A stretch of DNA of 64,000 bases from Burkholderia territorii (GCF_902833055.1 NZ_CADFEJ010000005.1:326747-390746); one strand, 5' to 3'. Positions 9,065 through 18,529 are shown, counted from the first letter of the stretch. Numbers and translations: made by a program. The notes: generated by a model from the sequence alone, not told the origin.

Positions 9065-10588
9065 TCACATGATCGCGCCGCGCTGCCACGGCACGAACTC
9101 GCGCTCGCCGATGCCGTTGTCCTCGCTTCGGGATGTTCGTCCGGACGCGACGTCGAGCATCAGCCGAAACAGCAGCGCGCCCGCTTCGTCGACGGTGAGC
9201 GAACCGGCGAGGATGCCGCCGCTGTCGAAGTCCATGTCGGATCGCATCCGCTCGAACAGGCCGGTCGTCGTCGCGATCTTGATCGTCGGCACCGGCTTCG
9301 AGCCGAACACCGAGCCGCGTCCGGTGGTGAAGCATACGAGGTTCGCGCCGCCGGCAATTTGTCCGGTGGCCGACACCGGGTCGTAACCGGGCGTATCCAT
9401 GAACACGAGGCCCGACTGCCGCACCGGTTCGGCATAATCGTAGACCGCGCGAAGCGCCGATCGTCCGCCCTTCGACACCGCGCCGAGCGACTTCTCGAGA
9501 ATCGTCGTGATACCGCCCGCGATATTGCCGGGCGACGGGTTGTTGTTCATTTCACCGCCGTTGTCGGCGACGTAGCGCTCCCACCATTGCAGCCTGGCGA
9601 GCAGCCGCCCGGCCACGTCTCGCGACGCCGCGCGCGCGACCAGCAGATGCTCCGCACCGTAGATCTCGGGCGTCTCGGACAGGATCGCCGTGCCGCCGTT
9701 GCGCACCAGCAGATCGACGGCCGCCCCCAGCGCGGGATTCGCCGTGATCCCCGAGTAGCCGTCGGAGCCGCCGCATTGCAGGCCGACCGTCAGCCGCGAC
9801 GCCGGCACGGTGCTGCGCCGCGCGCCTTCGGCCACCTCCAGCAGCTCGCGGACAATCGACACGCCGCGCGCGACGGATTCGCGCACGCCGCTCTCGTCCT
9901 GAATGACCAGCGTGCGAACGGTGCCCGCCGCGGATGCGTCCAACTGCGCCGCGAGCGCGCGCACCTGATTGACTTCGCACCCGAGGCCGACGAACAGCAC
10001 ACCGGCGAAATTCGGGTTGCGCGCGTACCCGACGAGCGTGCGCCGCAGCAGCTCGATCCCGTCCCCCGTGGCCGACATCCCGCATCCGCTCTGATGGGTG
10101 ATCGCGACGACCCCGTCGACATGGCCGAACGCATCGAGTGCGCCATGCCGGTACGCGTCGGCGATGGCATGGCACACGCTCGCCGAACAGTTGACGCTCG
10201 CGATCACGCCAATGTAGTTGCGCGTTCCCACGCTGCCGTCGGGCCGCACGAATCCGTCGAAGGTATCGAACCGATCCGGCGGTGCGTCGTGCACCGAACC
10301 GGCAGGTCCGTCGTCGAGCGCATGCCGCTCGGGCATCCCGACGTTGTGCACGTGCACGTGCTCGCCGGCGCCGATGTCGCGCAGCGCGATGCCGATCGAC
10401 TGCCCGCATTTGACGATCGACGTGCCGCGCGCAATCGCGGCCGTGGCGATCTTGTGGCCGGCCGGCACCGCCGCCGCGACGCGCAGCGGCGTGCCGTTCA
10501 CGTCGATCGAGCCGCCCGGTTCGAGCGCGTCGAGCGCGACCGCGACGTTGTCGTCGCGGTGAAGGATGACGACTGTCGGTTGATTCAC
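9065..10588 (-). CDS. uxaA: Altronate dehydratase (UxaA family)
   Basis: A 507-residue UxaA/GarD-family dehydratase (D-altronate to 2-keto-3-deoxy-D-gluconate). The N-terminal SAF-like domain spans about residues 1-95. The catalytic domain includes GTRNYIGVIASVNCSASV, THQSGCGM, GLGCEVNQ and GLQCGGSDGYSGITANPALG. It is the last gene of a long minus-strand operon and overlaps uxaB by an ATGA stop/start. The next step, KDG kinase/aldolase, is not in the window. Confidence 0.9.
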   Translation of the reverse strand: MNQPTVVILHRDDNVAVALDALEPGGSIDVNGTPLRVAAAVPAGHKIATAAIARGTSIVKCGQSIGIALRDIGAGEHVHVHNVGMPERHALDDGPAGSVHDAPPDRFDTFDGFVRPDGSVGTRNYIGVIASVNCSASVCHAIADAYRHGALDAFGHVDGVVAITHQSGCGMSATGDGIELLRRTLVGYARNPNFAGVLFVGLGCEVNQVRALAAQLDASAAGTVRTLVIQDESGVRESVARGVSIVRELLEVAEGARRSTVPASRLTVGLQCGGSDGYSGITANPALGAAVDLLVRNGGTAILSETPEIYGAEHLLVARAASRDVAGRLLARLQWWERYVADNGGEMNNNPSPGNIAGGITTILEKSLGAVSKGGRSALRAVYDYAEPVRQSGLVFMDTPGYDPVSATGQIAGGANLVCFTTGRGSVFGSKPVPTIKIATTTGLFERMRSDMDFDSGGILAGSLTVDEAGALLFRLMLDVASGRTSRSEDNGIGEREFVPWQRGAIM

Positions 10589-11748
10589 GATGCGATTCTC
10601 CCCGTCGTTGCATCGGCCGCGCTGCCATGGCGGGCAACGATTTGCCGCAAGCGCGGTTGCTCGGCCGGCACCGCCAGCGAATCCGCGAGCGCGAGCAGCG
10701 GCTCGATCCGCCGTGCGATCTTCTCGCGATGATTGTTTGCGATGTCGGCGAGGCGATGCGCCAGATATGGATTCAGAAAGCGCTCGCGCACGCTGTCGAC
10801 ATAGCGCTCGGCCGTTTCGCGCAAGCCGAGCGCCGCGAAGACCGGTCCGACCTCATCGCGCCACACCGCTTCGAGACCGTCGCGCAGCCGCGTGTCGTTC
10901 ATCGCGTCCCGCACCGTTTCCGAATCGCGCCGCCCTGCCGACAGCCACTGTTCAGCGAGCCAGCTGTGCCCGAGGTTGAGAAAAAACAGCTTCAGCCGCT
11001 CGTGACTGTGTAAATCGTCGGTCACGACGATCTGCGCATGGCGGCAAGGCAGCGCGATGCCGGCGCGGCGTTCGATCGCCCATAGCGCGTAGGGCTCCGC
11101 AACCGCGCCGACCGGATCGATCGGCTCGGAAACGATGCGATCGACGAGCGAGTTGACCCAGATGCAGCGCTCGCGCAGATAGCCGGCGAACGCGTCGGGC
11201 ACCCGCCACCGTTGCGCCAGGTCCAGCACGATGTCGCGCAGCGTGTCGCCGTTGTTCGCGACCAGCTCGCACGGCAGGATGGACACGCCATCGTCGGGCC
11301 GCGCCTGCCAGCGCGCGTACAGCAGCACGAGCAGCTTCGCCGGAAAGCCGTGCGGTGCCCGCGCCGTTTCGACGAGCAGGTCCGTGGCGTCGCGCGGATC
11401 CGCACGATAGCCCGCGTCGCCGGTGTTCGACACGATCACGCGCACCGTCTCGATCACGGCGCGGCGAATCTCGGCCCAGTCGGTTCCGGCATCCCACGCG
11501 CGCTGCACGGCCCGGCATTCGACGACTTCGTCGACGACGACACCGCGGTCGCGCCCCCGGATACGCACCGGATAGCGGCCGTTTGCCCGGAGCGCGTCGA
11601 TTCGGGCGCGACTGGCCGGATTGCCGGTGGTCTGGACGATCCCGATGCCGCCCATCGCACTGCCCTCGTCCAGTGCCTGCGACACGAAGAGGTCGACGTG
11701 CGCGAGCAGGAAGCGGCTCGTGCCGAACTGGAGGATCGGTGGCGTCAT
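10585..11748 (-). CDS. uxaB: Mannitol-dehydrogenase-family oxidoreductase (tagaturonate reductase-like)
   Basis: A 387-residue member of the polyol/uronate dehydrogenase family, expected to reduce D-tagaturonate to D-altronate with NADH. Visible features are the N-terminal LQFGTSRFLLAHVD, the IVSNTGDAGY region, CELVANNGDTLR, WVNSLVDRIVSEP, and the catalytic Lys/His-containing KLFFLNLGHS. It is somewhat shorter than enterobacterial UxaB. The pairing with uxaA (ATGA overlap) supports the tagaturonate/altronate role over fructuronate or mannitol. Confidence 0.8.
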   Translation of the reverse strand: MTPPILQFGTSRFLLAHVDLFVSQALDEGSAMGGIGIVQTTGNPASRARIDALRANGRYPVRIRGRDRGVVVDEVVECRAVQRAWDAGTDWAEIRRAVIETVRVIVSNTGDAGYRADPRDATDLLVETARAPHGFPAKLLVLLYARWQARPDDGVSILPCELVANNGDTLRDIVLDLAQRWRVPDAFAGYLRERCIWVNSLVDRIVSEPIDPVGAVAEPYALWAIERRAGIALPCRHAQIVVTDDLHSHERLKLFFLNLGHSWLAEQWLSAGRRDSETVRDAMNDTRLRDGLEAVWRDEVGPVFAALGLRETAERYVDSVRERFLNPYLAHRLADIANNHREKIARRIEPLLALADSLAVPAEQPRLRQIVARHGSAADATTGRIAS

Positions 11749-11779
11749 GGCGTGCGCTCCGCGCGTCGACTGGCGTCGA

Positions 11780-12790
11780 TCAGCATTCGACGAGCGCCTT
11801 CACGACGGTCTGTCCCGCGTCCAGCAGACGCGGAAATGCATCGGGCACATCCTCGAGCCGCATCCTGTGCGTGTTCAGCGCGCGGTCCGGAATGCGCGCC
11901 GCGCGCATCGCGTCGAGCACCGTCTCGAAATCTTCGGCCGTGGCATTGCGGCTCGCGAGCAACGTCGTCTCGCGCTTGTGGAATTCGGGATCCGAAAAGG
12001 CGACGTGCCCGCGCACGATCGAGATCAACGTGTATTTGCCGCCGTGCGCGACGAACTCGAAGCCGCGATTCATCGCATCGAGATTGCCCGTCGCATCGAA
12101 CACCGCATCGAAATACTCGCCGTTCGTCAACTCCGCGAGACGCGCCGCATCGTCCGCTCCCGCCTGCACCGTCGCATCGACGGTCAGATGCTGCCGGCAG
12201 AACGCCAGGCGATCGGCCCGCGTGTCGAGGCACGTGACGTCGGCGCCGCGCAACCTCGCGAAGATCATCGCGGCCATGCCGATCGGCCCGGCGCCGACTA
12301 TCAGCGCGCGCTGCCCGGCGCGGACGTCCGCGCGCCGCACCGCGTGCGCGCCGATCGCGAGGAATTCCAGCATCGCCGCCTGGTCGAGCGAAATGCCGTC
12401 GGCCTTGTGGACGAACTGCGCAGGCACGCTCAGGTATTCGGCGAGCGCGCCGTCGCGATGCACGCCGAGCACCTTGATGTTCACGCAGCAGTTCGTGTTG
12501 CCGTGACGACATGCGATGCAGTGTCCGCACGACAGATACGGCATCACATACACGGTGTCGCCCGCGCCGAGCCCCGACTCCGGCTCGGCTTCGACGACGA
12601 CCGCGGAAAGCTCGTGACCCATCACGCGCGGATATTCGAGGTACGGCTGGTTGCCGGTGAAGATGTGCAGGTCGGTGCCGCAAATGCCGACGCGTTGCAC
12701 GCGCAACAGCACTTCGCCGCTGCCGCGTGCGGGCAGTTCGCGCTGCTCCGCACGCAGCACGCCAGGGGATTCGCAAATCACGCTGAGCAT
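11780..12790 (-). CDS. Zinc-dependent dehydrogenase, L-galactonate-5-dehydrogenase-like
   Basis: A 336-residue medium-chain dehydrogenase. Catalytic zinc ligands Cys37 (GICGTDLH) and His59-Glu60 (MGHE) are present, with structural zinc cysteines at 88, 91, 94 and 101/102 and a Rossmann motif VGAGPIG near 167. It resembles the LgoD/RspB group that oxidises L-galactonate (or L-gulonate-type acids) at C5. Placed between a lactonase and uxaB, oxidation of L-galactonate to D-tagaturonate is the best fit. The start at 12790 has AAAGGAA upstream. Confidence 0.8.
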   Translation of the reverse strand: MLSVICESPGVLRAEQRELPARGSGEVLLRVQRVGICGTDLHIFTGNQPYLEYPRVMGHELSAVVVEAEPESGLGAGDTVYVMPYLSCGHCIACRHGNTNCCVNIKVLGVHRDGALAEYLSVPAQFVHKADGISLDQAAMLEFLAIGAHAVRRADVRAGQRALIVGAGPIGMAAMIFARLRGADVTCLDTRADRLAFCRQHLTVDATVQAGADDAARLAELTNGEYFDAVFDATGNLDAMNRGFEFVAHGGKYTLISIVRGHVAFSDPEFHKRETTLLASRNATAEDFETVLDAMRAARIPDRALNTHRMRLEDVPDAFPRLLDAGQTVVKALVEC

Positions 12791-12812
12791 GTCGGGTTCC
12801 TTTGGTTCTGGT

Positions 12813-13688
12813 TCATTCGTCGTGGCGTGCGGTATCGATCCGGTAGAAGTGACGCGCATTGCCGCCGAAGACGCCGGCCAGCGCCGCCGCGCCAAGCCAC
12901 TGCGCGCAATCCTCCTCGCACGCGGCCAGCCATTCGCCGTAGCCGCCGCATGCCGATGCCAGCCGCAGCACCGGCCAGTCGCTGCCCCACATCAAGCGGG
13001 TCGGCCCGAACAGCTCGGCCAGCGCTTGCACGTACGGCCGTGTGCGCGCGCGCACCGTGTCCGGGCCGGCCGACGGCCCGGCCTCCGTCCAGAGGCCGGA
13101 CAGCTTGCAATGAAGATTCGGCAGGCTCGCGAGCCTGCTCATCGACGACAGCCACGGCTGAAGTTCACCGCGCTCGATAGACGGCTTCGCACCGTGGTCG
13201 ATCACGATCGGCAGACGTGGATGGCGTCGCGCGAACGCATGCAGCGCATCGAGATGGCGCGGCATCACCAGCGCGTCGAAGCCCAGTGCATGCTCGAGCA
13301 TCGCCGCGACTGCGCGATCCAGCCGCGGATCGTCGATCCACGCGTCGTCGGGCAGATCCTGCAGCATCGGTCGCAAGCCGCGCGCCTTCGGCGCGGACGC
13401 GAATGCCGCGATCCGCGCGGCCGCGTCGTCAGCCTTCATGTCGACCCAGCCGACCACGGCGCCGACTGTTGGCGTTGCCGCCGCGACATCGAGCAGAAAG
13501 CGCGTATCGGCCTCGCTCGGCAGCGATTGCACGAGTACGGTGGCATCGATGCGCGCCGCATCGAGCAGCGGCGCCAGGTCGGCGGGGCCGAAATCCCGGT
13601 GAATCGCGTCGAGCTCGGCCGGCGGCCAGCCGCCGGCCCGCGCGTCGATTCGCCAGTAGTGCTGATGGGCGTCGATGCGTGCGGTCAT
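12813..13688 (-). CDS. Amidohydrolase-family sugar lactonase (L-fucono/L-galactono-lactonase type)
   Basis: A 291-residue TIM-barrel amidohydrolase of the cog3618 group, starting MTARIDAHQHYWR (metal-binding His8/His10) and ending with the WGSDWP motif carrying the catalytic Asp. Members studied in Burkholderia hydrolyse L-fucono- and L-galactono-lactones. It overlaps the upstream aldo-keto reductase by an ATGA, so lactone formation and hydrolysis are translationally coupled. The start at 13688 is set by this overlap. Confidence 0.85.
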   Translation of the reverse strand: MTARIDAHQHYWRIDARAGGWPPAELDAIHRDFGPADLAPLLDAARIDATVLVQSLPSEADTRFLLDVAAATPTVGAVVGWVDMKADDAAARIAAFASAPKARGLRPMLQDLPDDAWIDDPRLDRAVAAMLEHALGFDALVMPRHLDALHAFARRHPRLPIVIDHGAKPSIERGELQPWLSSMSRLASLPNLHCKLSGLWTEAGPSAGPDTVRARTRPYVQALAELFGPTRLMWGSDWPVLRLASACGGYGEWLAACEEDCAQWLGAAALAGVFGGNARHFYRIDTARHDE

Positions 13689-14701
13689 GCATGTTCTCCC
13701 GGAACCGGCGCGCGCGCGTCGATCAGACCTTCGTCGCGCAGCGCGGCCCACAGTCCTGCGGGCAACGGGCGCTCGAACCATTCGATGTTCTGCTTCAGCT
13801 GGGCCACGCTGCGCGCGCCGATCACGCACGACACGACGGCCGGATGGCCGAACGGAAACTGCAATGCAGCGGCCGGAAGCGGCACGTCGAAGCGGTCGCA
13901 CAGCGCGCCGAGCCGCGCCGCCTTGTCGATCACGTCGGCACTCGCGTCCGCATAGTTGAACTTGCCGTTGCCGGCGAGCAGGCCTGAGTTGAACACGCCG
14001 CCGATCACGATGCCCGTCCCTTCACGGACGCACGCATCGAGCAGCGGCTCGAGCGCCGTCTGTTCGAGCAGCGTGTAGCGGCCGGCCAGCAACACCGCGT
14101 CGAGTGACGCTTCGTTCAGCGCATCGGCGGCGACTTCCCATTCGTTCACGCCGAGACCGAACGCGACGATCTCGCCGCTGGAACGCAACGCATCCAGCGC
14201 ACGAAACCCGCCGCCACGAGTCAACTGTTCCCAGTAGTGCGCGTGACGGTCGCCGTGCGTCATCGCGCCGATGTCGTGCACATACAGCATGTCGACGCGC
14301 GCGAGCCCGAGCCGTTGGATGCTGTCCTCGTGCGAGCGCATGATGCCGTCGTAGCTGTAGTCGTAGACCGGCCTGAACGGCAGCGGCTCGGCCCAGCCGT
14401 CGTCGCCCGGCCGCACGCCCGGATCGGCGCGCATTAGCCGCCCGACCTTCGTGCTGAGCGTGAACGTGCCGCGCTCGCGCGCGGCGAGCGCTGCACCCAC
14501 GCGTCGCTCGGACAACGTGTACCCGTAATACGGCGCGGTGTCGAAATAGCGCAGGCCGGCCGCCCACGCGGCGTCGACGAGCGCGGCCGCGTCGGCGGCA
14601 GACATCGGCCGATAAAGGCCGCCGAGCTGCGAGCAGCCGAGCCCGAGCGTCGACACCGTCAACCCGCTGCGCGGCAATGTGCGCGTATTGTTTGCGTTCA
14701 T
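13685..14701 (-). CDS. Aldo-keto reductase, L-fucose/L-galactose (D-threo-aldose) dehydrogenase type
   Basis: A 338-residue AKR that oxidises an aldose to its 1,5-lactone. The catalytic tetrad is visible: Asp54 and Tyr59 (FDTAPYYG), Lys85 (STKVGR) and the His in YVHDIG. Family end motifs such as IGARSVAQLKQNIEW mark the coenzyme site. The ATG at 14701 is preferred over a GTG at 14731, though neither has a strong ribosome-binding site. It is followed by the lactonase with a 4-bp overlap. In this operon L-galactose is a better substrate than L-fucose because the downstream enzymes need a C6 hydroxyl (see findings). Confidence 0.85.
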   Translation of the reverse strand: MNANNTRTLPRSGLTVSTLGLGCSQLGGLYRPMSAADAAALVDAAWAAGLRYFDTAPYYGYTLSERRVGAALAARERGTFTLSTKVGRLMRADPGVRPGDDGWAEPLPFRPVYDYSYDGIMRSHEDSIQRLGLARVDMLYVHDIGAMTHGDRHAHYWEQLTRGGGFRALDALRSSGEIVAFGLGVNEWEVAADALNEASLDAVLLAGRYTLLEQTALEPLLDACVREGTGIVIGGVFNSGLLAGNGKFNYADASADVIDKAARLGALCDRFDVPLPAAALQFPFGHPAVVSCVIGARSVAQLKQNIEWFERPLPAGLWAALRDEGLIDARAPVPGEHA

Positions 14702-14737
14702 GAAGCGTGACCGGATGTGAGAACGAGGCACGGGCGA

Positions 14738-15685
14738 TCAGTACAGGACGTTCTTCGCAGCCTGCGAATCCAGGTTCTGCTTGTCGACCATCACGACGCC
14801 GGTGTCGATCAGCTTCGGCGCAGGCTTGCGCTCGATGACGTCGAGCGCCGTGCGCACGCCCTGGTTCCCCATTTGCCACGACCCCTGCACGGCGATCGCC
14901 TGGACGGTGCCGTCGCGCACGAAGCCCTGCAGATCCTCATTGCCGTCGAAGCCGATCGCCACCACCTTGCCCGCCTTGCCCGACTGCTTCAGCGCCCGAC
15001 CCATGCCGACCGCGGTCGGCTCGTTCGCGCCGAAGATGCCCTTCAGGTCGGGATTGGACGACAGCACGTCGGTCGTCTGGTTCAGCGCGGTCGCCATTTG
15101 CGATTGCGAGTAGTACGGGCCGACGATCTGCAGCTTCGAATGGCTCTCGATGTACTTGCGGAACCCGCCGACGCGGCTGATCTCGGACCCGGCGCCCGGC
15201 ACGTACGACATGATCGCGATCTTGCCGGACTGGCCGACGCGGTCGATCAGCGCCTTTGCGCACAACGCGCCGGCCTTCTCGTTGTCGGTCGACAGGAACG
15301 CCTGGTAGTACGGCTTGCCGGCATCCGAGATGGCCGAGTCGATCAACACGACGGGAATGTGCGCCTCCCATGCCTTCTTGATCGCGGGGACGAGCGCGTC
15401 CGGATCGGACGGCGCGAGCACGATGCCGGCCACGTGACGCGTGACCGCGTTGTCGACCATGTTGACCTGCCCGCTGATGTCGGACTCGGCCGCCGGCCCC
15501 TGGAACGTCATCGTGTAGCCCTTGACGCCGTCGAGTGCCGCCTTCGCGCCCTTCTGCACGTTCTGCCAGTAGTTCGAATTGACCGTCTTGACGATCACGG
15601 CGATCTCGCCGCCCGCCGCATACGCACCGCTGTTGCACATCGCGAACACACACGCCGATGCCGCCAGCAGGATGGATGTCTTCAT
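14738..15685 (-). CDS. Sugar ABC transporter periplasmic binding protein
   Basis: A 315-residue ribose/galactose-type binding protein (Peripla_BP_4). The Sec signal spans about residues 1-23 (ends GAYA), then come the two-lobed fold with IAVIVKTVNSNYWQNVQKGA and the IFGANEPTAVGMGRAL segment. It is the third transporter gene after the ATPase and permease genes and directly precedes the aldo-keto reductase (36 bp gap). It therefore probably delivers the aldose used by the pathway. Confidence 0.9.
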   Translation of the reverse strand: MKTSILLAASACVFAMCNSGAYAAGGEIAVIVKTVNSNYWQNVQKGAKAALDGVKGYTMTFQGPAAESDISGQVNMVDNAVTRHVAGIVLAPSDPDALVPAIKKAWEAHIPVVLIDSAISDAGKPYYQAFLSTDNEKAGALCAKALIDRVGQSGKIAIMSYVPGAGSEISRVGGFRKYIESHSKLQIVGPYYSQSQMATALNQTTDVLSSNPDLKGIFGANEPTAVGMGRALKQSGKAGKVVAIGFDGNEDLQGFVRDGTVQAIAVQGSWQMGNQGVRTALDVIERKPAPKLIDTGVVMVDKQNLDSQAAKNVLY

Positions 15686-15727
15686 GTCTCGCTCCGCTTC
15701 TCGTTGGTAGGGACTGCTTGCTGTTGG

Positions 15728-16759
15728 TCAGGGCCGGCGATTGCGCAACTGGTCGATCCAGACCGTGCCCAGGATCACGATGCCGATGATGATCTGCTGG
15801 ATGAAGCTCGACACGCCGTTCATGTTCAGGCCGTTGCGCAGCACGCCGATCACGAACGCGCCGATCGCCGTACCGGAAATCGTGCCGACGCCACCCATCA
15901 GCGACGTGCCGCCGATGACCGAGCTGGCGATCGCATCGAGCTCGTACATCACGCCTTCGTTCGGCTGCCCGGTGACGAGCCGCGACATCAGCACGCAGCC
16001 GGTGACGCCCGCGAGCGCGCCCGACAGCACGTACGTGAACAGCTTCACTCCCCGCACGTTCACGCCCGACAGCCGCGCCGCCTCCGCATTCGAGCCGACC
16101 GCGTAGATATGACGGCCGAGCGACGTTCTCGACAGCAGGACGGACACCACGACGAACAGCACGACCATGATCACGACCGGGTACGGAATGCCGGGAAACG
16201 TCGTGTCGGGGAACCCGTCCGCCCCGATGCGCGAGATCCGCAGCAGCGCGCCGTTGCCGAGCGCGCCGAACGCGTCGCCGAGATCCGATACCGGGCGGGC
16301 GCCCGTGATCTGGAGCGCGATGCCGCGCGCGACGAGCATCATGCCGAGCGTCGCGATGAACGGCGGCAAGCCCATCTGCGTCACGCAGATGCCGTTGACG
16401 AGCCCGCACAGCGCGCCGACCAGGATGCCGGCCGCCATCGCGGCGGGTACCGGCACGCCGGCCTTGACCAGCAGCGCCGCGCACACGCCGGCCAGCGCGA
16501 GCACCGAGCCGACCGACAGATCGATGCCGCCCGTGATGATGACGCAGGTCGCGGCCACGCCCAGATAGGCGATCGACGTCACCTGCAGGCCGACGGTCAT
16601 CAGGTTGTCGACCGAGAAGAACGCCGCGCTCGATACCGAGAACGCGAACACCAGCAACACGAGACTGCCCAGCGCCGCGAACTTCTGGATCAGGTCGCGT
16701 CGCCGCTGTCGCGCCGCCCGCTCGTCGGCCTGGCTTCGATCGGATGTCATTTCAAGCAT
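15728..16759 (-). CDS. Sugar ABC transporter permease (RbsC type)
   Basis: A 343-residue inner-membrane permease of the BPD_transp_2 family with about eight to ten hydrophobic segments. The family motif TGGIDLSVGSVLAL is present, and GGTSLMGGVGTISGTAIGA matches the conserved EAA-like loop. It overlaps the ATPase gene by 8 bp and works with it as an inner-membrane importer. Confidence 0.92.
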   Translation of the reverse strand: MLEMTSDRSQADERAARQRRRDLIQKFAALGSLVLLVFAFSVSSAAFFSVDNLMTVGLQVTSIAYLGVAATCVIITGGIDLSVGSVLALAGVCAALLVKAGVPVPAAMAAGILVGALCGLVNGICVTQMGLPPFIATLGMMLVARGIALQITGARPVSDLGDAFGALGNGALLRISRIGADGFPDTTFPGIPYPVVIMVVLFVVVSVLLSRTSLGRHIYAVGSNAEAARLSGVNVRGVKLFTYVLSGALAGVTGCVLMSRLVTGQPNEGVMYELDAIASSVIGGTSLMGGVGTISGTAIGAFVIGVLRNGLNMNGVSSFIQQIIIGIVILGTVWIDQLRNRRP

Positions 16760-18296
16760 GGGAACGCCCCGACGCGTAGTGCATGATCTCCTCCTGACTG
16801 GTGTGTTTCGTATCGAGAATTGCCGTCATTCGACCTTCGTGAAAAACGGCGATCCGGTCCGTCATGCCGATCAGCTCCGGCAATTCCGAACTGATCAGCA
16901 CGACGCCGACACCGTCCGCCGCGAGCCGATCCATCAGCCCGTAGATCGCGAATTTCGCGCCCACGTCGATCCCGCGTGTGGGTTCGTCGAAGAACAGGAT
17001 CTTCGAGCCGCGATACAGCCATTTGCCGATGACGACCTTCTGCTGGTTGCCGCCGGACAGGTTGCGCACACGCTGATGCACCGACGGCGTGCGAATCGCG
17101 AGCTCCTGCACGTAGCGGCGCGCCACGTCGAGCTCGTCGTCGAAGCGCAGGAATCCGAATCGGGAAGCGATGCCGCGAACGTTCGCGAGCGTGAGGTTCG
17201 CCGCGACCGGCATCGACAGCGCGAGCCCTTCGTTCTTGCGGTCCTCCGACAGATAAGCGATGCCGTGCCGGATCGCTTCGCGCGGCGAACGGATCGTTAC
17301 CGGCCGGCCCTGCAACGCGATCGTGCCGCCGTCCGGGCGATCCGCGCCGAAGATCGCGCGTGCGATCTCGGTTCGGCCGGCGCCCATCAAGCCCGCGAAA
17401 CCGAGGATCTCGCCGCGACGCAATGCGAACGACACCGGCCCGAACACGCCGTCCCGGCGCAGTTCTCGAACGTCGAGCAGCACTTCGTCCGTCGGCACCG
17501 ATTGACGCGATGGATAGGCGTCGTCGAGCGTGCGACCGACCATGCGCGCGACGATGTCGTCGATGCTCACGTCGGCGAACACGTCCGTCGAGATGTGGCG
17601 TCCGTCTCGCAGCACGGTCACGCGATTGACGATCTGCGCCATTTCGTCGAGCCGGTGCGAGATGTACAGGATCGCCACGCCGTCGGCACGCAGCTCGTCG
17701 ATGATGCGAAACAGCTGCGCCGTTTCCGTTTCAGTCAGCGACGACGTGGGCTCGTCCATGATCAGCACGCGCGCATCGTGCGACAGCGCCTTCGCGATCT
17801 CCACCATTTGCTGCTGCGCGATCGACAGCACACCGACCTTCGTGGTCGGCGCGACGTTCAGGCCGATGCGCGCGATGCAGCGCGCCGCATCCGCGTTCAT
17901 GCGTTTCGTGTCGACGAACGGGCCGCGCCGCGGCTCGCGCGCGAGGAACAGATTCTCCGCCACGCTCAGGTGCGGCACGAGATTGAGCTCCTGGTGAATG
18001 ATCGAGATGCCGGCCGCCTGCGCTTCGGATGCCGAACCGAATCGCACCGGCGCGCCGCGATAGTGAACGACGCCCTCGTCGGGCAGGTACTGTCCGCTGA
18101 TGATCTTCATCAACGTGGATTTGCCCGCCCCGTTTTCGCCGCATACCGCATGCACCTCGCCGCGCCGCAGGTCGAGGCGAATCCCGTCCAGCGCCAGCAC
18201 GCCGGGAAAGCGCTTGCGTATCCCTTCCAGGCGCAGGATCTCCCGGTCGGCTTCGGCCTGCGCGGCTGGAACCGGCGGTTTGCTGGGCATTGCCAT
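16752..18296 (-). CDS. Sugar ABC transporter ATPase (RbsA type, two ABC domains)
   Basis: A 514-residue tandem ATPase. The first domain has Walker A GENGAGKST and an LIMDEPTSSL Walker B. The second has the degenerate Walker A GLMGAGRTE and signature LSGGNQQK, as usual in carbohydrate importers of this class. AAGGAG lies before the ATG at 18296; a second ATG follows two codons later. It is the first gene of the operon, divergent from the FCD regulator. Confidence 0.92.
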   Translation of the reverse strand: MAMPSKPPVPAAQAEADREILRLEGIRKRFPGVLALDGIRLDLRRGEVHAVCGENGAGKSTLMKIISGQYLPDEGVVHYRGAPVRFGSASEAQAAGISIIHQELNLVPHLSVAENLFLAREPRRGPFVDTKRMNADAARCIARIGLNVAPTTKVGVLSIAQQQMVEIAKALSHDARVLIMDEPTSSLTETETAQLFRIIDELRADGVAILYISHRLDEMAQIVNRVTVLRDGRHISTDVFADVSIDDIVARMVGRTLDDAYPSRQSVPTDEVLLDVRELRRDGVFGPVSFALRRGEILGFAGLMGAGRTEIARAIFGADRPDGGTIALQGRPVTIRSPREAIRHGIAYLSEDRKNEGLALSMPVAANLTLANVRGIASRFGFLRFDDELDVARRYVQELAIRTPSVHQRVRNLSGGNQQKVVIGKWLYRGSKILFFDEPTRGIDVGAKFAIYGLMDRLAADGVGVVLISSELPELIGMTDRIAVFHEGRMTAILDTKHTSQEEIMHYASGRSHA

Positions 18297-18332
18297 TGCG
18301 TCTCCTTGGAGCGGGCCGACCTCGACACCACC

Positions 18333-18347
18333 TGGTCAGTCCAATTT
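18333..18347. promoter_or_regulatory. GntR/FCD operator copy 1
   Basis: TGGTCAGTCCAATTT contains the TGG-N5-CCA dyad expected for FCD regulators and matches a second copy 43 bp away at 13 of 15 positions. It lies just upstream of the transporter operon start. Confidence 0.55.
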
Positions 18348-18375
18348 CGAAGAATTACATCAATCTCGGCACGTT

Positions 18376-18390
18376 TGGTCAAGCCAATTT
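18376..18390. promoter_or_regulatory. GntR/FCD operator copy 2
   Basis: TGGTCAAGCCAATTT is the second copy, exactly 43 bp (about four helical turns) from copy 1, in the AT-rich divergent promoter region. Confidence 0.55.
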
Positions 18391-18409
18391 ATATATATCT
18401 ATCCTGTCT

Positions 18410-18420
18410 TACCAATGGTA
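18410..18420. promoter_or_regulatory. Palindrome TACCAATGGTA near the FCD gene
   Basis: A perfect 11-bp dyad (TACCA/TGGTA around one base) 110 bp before the regulator start. It is a possible third site for the same regulator or an autoregulatory site. Confidence 0.4.
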
Positions 18421-18529
18421 GAAACCCGGAGGCCCGACGGAACCGGCTGCCGGAAGGCCGGCCAGGGCGGGCGTGATAGACTCCGTGACACGCGCGAGCA
18501 TCGACCACGCCTCGACTATTACTCATCGA

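Noticed and set aside
14717..16786. Long plus-strand frame opposite the ABC transporter genes
   Set aside because: Low-complexity Arg/His/Asp-rich translation opposite well-supported transporter genes.
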